64,000 nt of DNA, from the NCBI RefSeq assembly GCF_963662255.1, contig NW_026912191.1, positions 2,501 through 66,500 of the forward strand. The letters are read 5' to 3'. The stretch is from Cinclus cinclus (Eukaryota > Chordata > Aves > Passeriformes > Cinclidae). Positions 59,068 through 64,000 of the stretch are shown here, in pieces; the first letter of the stretch is position 1, and each line of letters opens with the position of its first letter. The notes under the pieces are model-generated. The model saw only the letters and a program-made list of their open reading frames with translations. It had not been told where the DNA came from and did no database searches. Position numbers and translations under genes: made by a program.

Positions 59068-60819
59068 TTAGACTACAAAAATTCCATAAGGACGAGGATT
59101 TCTCCCAGACCAAAGCTGCCCCCTCCTCCAAACCTGGCTGCCATCGGAGGCCCAAACGCGCCCCACAAAATGACATCTGCATTGAGGGTTCTTGAGTTCG
59201 GCTTCTTGGGGAAAAGTGCCTCCTTTCGGAGTCAACTTGCCTAACTTGCCTGCGGCCCATGCGGGGTTTTTGCCTACAAAAATTCCATAAGGACGAGGAT
59301 TTCTCCCAGACCAAAGCTGCCCCCTCCTCCAAACCTGGCTGACATCGGAGGCCCAAACGCGCCCTAGAAAATGACATCTGCCAAGTGGGCTCTTGAGTTT
59401 GGCTTCTTGGGGAAAAGTGACTCCTTTCAAAACCAACTTGCTTGTGTCCCGTCCCGGGCTTTTTCTACAAAAATTCCAGAAGGACGAGGATTTCTCCCAG
59501 ACCAAAGCTGCCCCCTCCTCCAAACCTGGCTGCCATCGGAGGCCCAAACGCGCCCTACAAAATGACATCTGCATTGTGGGTTCTTGAGTTTGGCTTCTTG
59601 GGGAAAAGTGCCTCCTTTCAAAGCAACTTGCCTAACTTGCCTGCGGCCCATGCGGGGTTTTGGCCTACAAAAATTCCATAAGGACGAGGATTTCTCCCAG
59701 ACCAAAGCTGCCCCCTCCTCCAAACCTGGCTGCCATCGGAGGCCCAAACGCGCCCTACAAAATGACACCTGCCAAGTGGGCTCTTGAGTTTGGCTTCTTG
59801 GGGAAAAGTGACTCCTTTCAAAACCAACTTGCCTGCGTCCCGTCCCGGGCTTTTGCTACAAAAATTCCATAAGGATGAGGATTCCTCCCAGACCAAAGCT
59901 GCCCCCTCCTCCAAACCTGGCTGCCATCAGAGGCCCAAACGCGCCCTACAAAATGACATCTGCATTGTGGGCTCTTGAGTTTGGCTTTCTGGGGAAATGT
60001 GCCTCCTTTCGGAGTCAACTTGCCTGCGGCCCATGCAGGGCTTTTGCCTACAAAAATTCCATAAGGACGAGGATTTCTCCCAGACCAAAGCTGCCCCCTC
60101 CTCCAAACCTGGCTGCCATCGGAGGCCGAAACGTGCCCTACAAAATGACATCTGCCAAGTGGGCTCTTGAGTTTGGCTTCTTGTGTGGAAGTACCTCCTT
60201 TCAAAGCCAACTTGCCTGCGGCCCGTCCTGGGCTTTTGCCTACAAAAATTCCATAAGGACGAGGATTTCTCCCAGACCAAAGCTGCCCCCTCCTCCAAAC
60301 CTGGCTGCCATCGGAGGCCCAAACGCGCCCCACAAAATGACACCTGCATTGAGGGTTCTTGAGTTTGGCTTCCTGGGGAAAAGTGCCTCCTTTCGGAGTC
60401 AACTTGCCTGCGGCCCATGCAGGGCTTTTGCCTACAAAAATTCCATAAGGACGAGGATTTCTCCCAGACCAAAGCTGCCCCCTCCTCCAAACCTGGCTGC
60501 CATCAGAGGCCCAAACGTGCCCTACAAAATGACACCTGCCAAGTGGGCTCTTGAGTTTGGCTTCTTGGGTGGAAGTGCCTCCTTTCAAAGCCAACTTGCC
60601 TGCGGCCCGTCCTGGGCTTTTGCCTCCAAAAATTCCATAAGGACGAGGATTTCTCCCAGACCAAAGCTGCCCCCTCCTCCAAACCTGGCTGCCATCGGAG
60701 GCCCAAACGCGCCCTACAAAATGACATCTGCCAAGTGGGCTCTTGAGTTTGGCTTCTTGCGGAAAAGTGCCTCCTTTCAAAGCCAACTTGCCTAACTAGC
60801 CTGCGGCCCGTGCTGGGCT
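59068..60819 (+). repeat. HOR cassette, 9-mer (1752 bp)
   Basis: Nine monomers resembling 55755-57400, offset about 3313. Private sites are GAGTTCGGCTTC (59194), AACTTGCTTGTGTCC (59436), GGTTTTGGCCTAC (59656), CATCTGCATTGTGGGC (59957) and CTTGTGTGGAAG (60180). GGAGGCCGAAACG (60124) and GGGGAAATGTGCC (59991) are shared with the earlier copy. Confidence 0.81.
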
Positions 60820-62563
60820 TTAGACTACAAAAATTCCATAAGGACGAGGATTTCTCCCAGACCAAAGCTGCCCCCTCCTCCAAACCTGGCTGCCATCGGA
60901 GGCCGAAACGCGCCCCCCAAAATGACATCTGCATTGAGGGTTCTTGAGTTTGGCTTCTTGGGGAAAAGTGCCTCCTTTCGGAGTCAACTTGCCTAACTTG
61001 CCTGCGGCCCATGCGGGGTTTTTGCCTACAAAAATTCCATAAGGACGAGGATTTCTCCCAGACCAAAGCTGCCCCCTCCTCCAAACCTGGCTGATATCGG
61101 AGGCCCAAACGCGCCCTAGAAAATGACACCTGCCAAGTGGGCTCTTGAGTTTGGGTTCTTGGGGAAAAGTGACTCCTTTCAAAACCAACTTGCCTGCGTC
61201 CCGTCCCGGGCTTTTGCTACAAAAATTCCATAAGGACGAGGATTCCTCCCAGACCAAAGCTGCCCCCTCCTCCAAACCTGGCTGCCATCGGAGGCCCAAA
61301 CGCGCCCTACAAAATGACATCTGCCAAGTGGGCTCTTGAGTTTGGCTTTCTGGGGAAAAGTGCCTCCTTTCGGAGTCAACTTGCCTGCGGCTCATGCAGG
61401 GGTTTTGCCTACAAAAATTCCATAAGGACGAGGATTTCTCCCAGACCAAAGCTGCCCCCTCCTCCAAACCTGGCTGCCATCGGAGGCCCAAACGCGCCCT
61501 ACAAAATGACACCTGCCAAGTGGGCTCTTGAGTTTGGCTTCTTGGGGAAAATTGCCTCCTTTCGGAGTCAACTTGCCGGCGGCCCATGCAGGGCTTTTGC
61601 CTACAAAATTCCATAAGGACGAGGATTCCTCCCAGACCAAAGCTGCCCCCTCCGCCAAACCTGGCTGCCATCGGAGGCCCAAACGCGCCCTACAAAATGA
61701 CATCTGCCAAGCGGGATCTTGAGTTTGGCTTCTTGGGGAAAAGTGCCTCCTTTCGGAGTCAACATGCCGGCGGCCCATGCAGGGCTTTTGCCTCCAAAAA
61801 TTCCATAAGGACGAGGATTTCTCCCAGACCAAAGCTGCCCCCTCCTCCAAACCTGGCTGCCATCGGAGGCCCAAACGCGCCCTACAAAATGACACCTGCC
61901 AAGTGGGCTCTTGAGTTTGGCTTCTTGGGGAAAAGTGCCTCCTTTCGGAGCCAACTTGCCTAACTAGCCTGCGGCCCGTGCTGGGCTTTTGCCTACAAAA
62001 ATTCCATAAGGACGAGGATTTCTCCCAGACCAAAGCTGCCCCCTCCTCCAAACCTGGCTGCCATCAGAGGCCCAAACGCGCCCTACAAAATGACATCTGC
62101 CAAGTGGGCTCTTGAGTTTGGCTTCTTGGGGAAAAGTGCCTCCTTTCGGAGCCAAATTGCCTGCGGCCCATGTAGGGCTTTTGCCTCCAAAAATTCCATA
62201 AGGACGAGGATTTCTCCCAGACCAAAGCTGCCCCCTCCTCCAAACCTGGCTGCCATTGGAGGCCCAAACGTGCCCTACAAAATGACACCTGCCAAGTGGG
62301 CTCTTGAGTTTGGCTTCTTGGGTGGAAGTGCCTCCTTTCAAAGCCAACTTGCCTGCGGCCCGTCCTGGGCTTTTGCCTACAAAAATTCCATAAGGACGAG
62401 GATTTCTCCCAGACCAAAGCTGCCCCCTCCTCCAAACCTGGCTGCCATCGGAGGCCCAAACGCGCCCTACAAAATGACATCTGCCAAGTGGGCTCTTGAG
62501 TTTGGCTTCTTGGGGGAAAGTGCCTCCTTTCAAAGCCAACTTGCCTGCAGCCCGTGCTGGGCT
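60820..62563 (+). repeat. HOR cassette, 9-mer (1744 bp)
   Basis: Nine monomers (two 201 bp, two 1 bp losses). One loss is unusual, in the A-run: CTACAAAATTCC at 61601. Other sites are GGCCGAAACGCGCCCCCC (60901), GGCTGATATCGG (61087), AAGCGGGATCTTG (61710), CAACATGCCGG (61761) and CCCATGTAGGG (62167). AAGCGGG is shared with the 1754 bp duplicates near 47870 and 49624. Confidence 0.81.
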
Positions 62564-64000
62564 TTAGACTACAAAAATTCCATAAGGACGAGGATTTCTC
62601 CCAGACCAAAGCTGCCCCCTCCTCCAAACCTGGCTGCCATCGGAGGCCCAAACGCGCCCCACAAAATGACATCTGCATTGAGGGTTCTTGAGTTTGGCTT
62701 CTTGGGGAAAAGTGCCTCCTTTCGGAGTCAACTTGCCTAACTTGCCTGCGGCCCATGTGGGGTTTTTGCCTACAAAAATTCCATAAGGACGAGGATTTCT
62801 CCCAGACCAAAGCTGCCCCCTCCTCCAAACCTGGCTGACATCGGAGGCCCAAACGCGCCCTACAAAATGACACCTGCCAAGTCGGCTCTTGAGTTTGGCT
62901 TCTTGGGGAAAAGTGACTCCTTTCAAAACCAACTTGCCTGCGTCCCGTCCTGGGCTTTTGCTACAAAAATTCCATAAGGACGAGGATTCCTCCCAGACCA
63001 AAGCTGCCCCCTCCTCCAAACCTGGCTGCCATCGGAGGCCCAAACGCGCCCTACAAAATGACATCTGCCAAGTGGGCTCTTGAGTTTGGCTTTCTGGGGA
63101 AAAGTGCCTCCTTTCGGAGTCAACTTGCCTGCGGCTCATGCAGGGGTTTTGCCTACAAAAATTCCATAAGGACGAGGATTTCTCCCAGACCAAAGCTGCC
63201 CCCTCCTCCAAACCTGGCTGCCATCGGAGGCCCAAACGCGCCCTACAAAATGACACCTGCCAAGTGGGCTCTTGAGTTTGGCTTCTTGGGGAAAATTGCC
63301 TACTTTCGGAGTCAACTTGCCGGCGGCCCATGCAGGGCTTTTGCCTACAAAAATTCCATAAGGACGAGGATTTCTCCCAGAACAAAGCTGCCCCCTCCTC
63401 CAAACCTGGCTGCCATCGGAGGCCCAAACGCGCCCTACAAAATGACATCTGCCAAGTGGGTTCTTGAGTTTGGCTTCCTGGGGAAAAGTGCCTCCTTTCA
63501 AAGCCAACTTGCCTAACTTGCCTGCGGCCCGTCCTGGGCTTTTGAGTACAAAAATTCCAGAAGGACGAGGATTTCTCCCAGACCAAAGCTGCCCCCTCCT
63601 CCAAACCTGGCTGCCATCGGAGGCCCAAACGCGCCCTACAAAATGACACCTGCAAAGTGGGCTCTTGAGTTTGGCTTCTTGGGGAAAAGTGCCTCCTTTC
63701 AAAGCCAACTTGCCTAACTTGCCTGCGGCCCGTCCAGGGCTTTTGCCTACAAAAATTCCAGAAGGACAAGGATTTCTCCCAGACCAAAGCTGCCCCCTCC
63801 TCCAAACCTGGCTGCCATCGGAGGCCCAAACGCGCCCTACAAAATGACATCTGCCAAGTGGGCTCTTGAGTTTGGCTTCTTGGGGAAAAGTGACTCCTTT
63901 CAAAACCAACTTGCCTGCGTCCCGTCCCGGACGTTTGCTACAAAAATTCCATAAGGACGAGGATTCCTCCCAGACCAAAGCTGCCCCCTCCGCCAAACCT
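62564..64000 (+). repeat. HOR cassette, truncated by window end (about 7.5 monomers)
   Basis: It opens with a GCAGCCC-type marker and repeats the GCGGCTCATGCAGGG and AAAATTGCC monomers. It then passes into TTTTGAGTAC (63541), CCAGAAGGACAAGG (63757) and CCCGGACGTTTGC (63926) monomers matching about 43400-43740. AAGTCGGCTC (62880) and TTGCCTACTTTCGG (63297) are private. No unique flank is reached. Confidence 0.82.

Larger units (their letters stand above)
1..64000. repeat. Satellite DNA array, 192 bp monomer, head-to-tail, whole window
   Basis: Every stretch read is a copy of one monomer, all in the same orientation. Landmarks in order are CTGCCATCGG (position 1), AACGCGCCC (19), CTACAAAATGACA (27), CTTGAGTTTGGCTTC (54), GGGGAAAAGTGCC (71), TTGCCTGCGGCCC (100), CTACAAAAATTCC (129), GGACGAGGATTTCTCCC (145) and CAAAGCTGCCCCCTCCTCC (166). 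Summed cassettes give about 327 monomers. No unique sequence, transposon, microsatellite, rRNA or tRNA interrupts it. Monomer-scale satellites organised into higher-order repeats are typical of centromeric or pericentromeric heterochromatin; which of these this is cannot be told from sequence alone. Both ends are truncated by the window. Confidence 0.98.
41916..64000 (+). repeat. Domain 4: more diverged HOR domain
   Basis: Cassettes between markers are 1954, 594, 2516, 3901, 1368, 1946, 1560, 2337, 976, 1752 and 1744 bp, then a truncated one. Lengths deviate by 1-3 bp from those at left because of private 1 bp losses (AAAGCAACTT, ACAAAATTCC) and a 13 bp deletion. Characteristic variants are CCCATGCGGGG, GGCTGACATCGG, GGCTTTCTGGGG, GCGGCTCATGCAGGG and GCAGCCCATTCTGGG. 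Local duplications (1754, 3314, 3697 and 3897 bp) show that HOR turnover also operated here. Confidence 0.87.

Noticed and set aside
1..64000. CRISPR array
   Set aside because: The repeat unit is a contiguous 192 bp sequence without unique spacers, and the variation is scattered substitutions shared between copies.
1..64000. CENP-B box (TTCG-4N-A-2N-CGGG) in the monomer
   Set aside because: The nearest candidate, TTTCGGAGCCAACTTGC, fails at the central A and at CGGG. The minus-strand candidate around CCCGTCCTGGGC lacks CGAA.
1..64000. RNA polymerase III internal promoter or tRNA-derived repeat
   Set aside because: GGTTCTTGAG resembles a B box only in its first four bases, and no A box or cloverleaf arms were found.
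1..64000. Zinc-finger or ankyrin-like tandem domain coding exon
   Set aside because: No C2H2 spacing or other recognisable domain pattern appears in any of the translated 64-residue repeats.
1..64000. Firm species assignment to a bird with a HaeIII satellite
   Set aside because: Only length and GGCC sites agree with what I recall, with no remembered sequence to compare. A database search with the 192 bp consensus would decide.

Overview
The whole 64 kb window is one uninterrupted satellite-DNA array. I see no protein-coding gene, RNA gene, transposon or unique sequence. The unit is a head-to-tail monomer of 192 bp (consensus about 56% GC) in one orientation throughout, with a 201 bp class (9 bp internal duplication), a 191 bp class (1 bp loss) and one 179 bp monomer. 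From cassette lengths I estimate about 327 monomers. This is eukaryotic heterochromatin. Recurrent CpG-to-TpG/CpA changes suggest a genome with CpG methylation, most plausibly a vertebrate. The roughly 190 bp length and two GGCC (HaeIII) sites per monomer recall HaeIII satellites described in some birds, but that is recollection of length and site only, and I cannot assign a species.

The array has higher-order repeat (HOR) structure. I number the consensus monomer from its CTGCCATCGG. One diagnostic monomer, with TTTAGAC where others have TTTTGCC, occurs 31 times and cuts the array into cassettes of 2 to 20 monomers. Cassette lengths follow n x 192 + 9a - b, where a is the number of 201 bp monomers and b counts 1 bp losses: for example 977 (5-mer), 1754 (9-mer), 1955 (10-mer), 2357 (12-mer), 2950 (15-mer), 3151 (16-mer) and 3335 (17-mer).

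Layout: (1) 1-1905, a left edge with a 392 bp dimer repeat and private variants; (2) 1906 to about 23.3 kb, a homogenised domain of 5-, 9-, 10-, 12- and 17-mer cassettes, with repeat offsets of 3709, 6066 and 14087 bp; (3) about 23.3 to 41 kb, a tandem series of 15- to 20-monomer units with successive spacings of 3927, 3151, 3151, 3544 and 2950 bp; (4) about 41 to 64 kb, a more diverged domain with many private substitutions, a second marker subtype (GCAGCCCGTG before TTTAGAC), a local 1754 bp tandem duplication and 3.3-3.9 kb repeats.

Within the monomer, length changes and most lineage variants fall in positions about 5-145, while about 149-192 is nearly invariant and carries a C-rich strand whose complement has four GG runs. 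The monomer also looks like an ancient dimer of two roughly 96 bp halves. Long open frames on both strands (up to 806 codons) result from 192 = 3 x 64 and are not genes. The window begins and ends inside the array, so neither edge nor the flanking unique DNA is visible.
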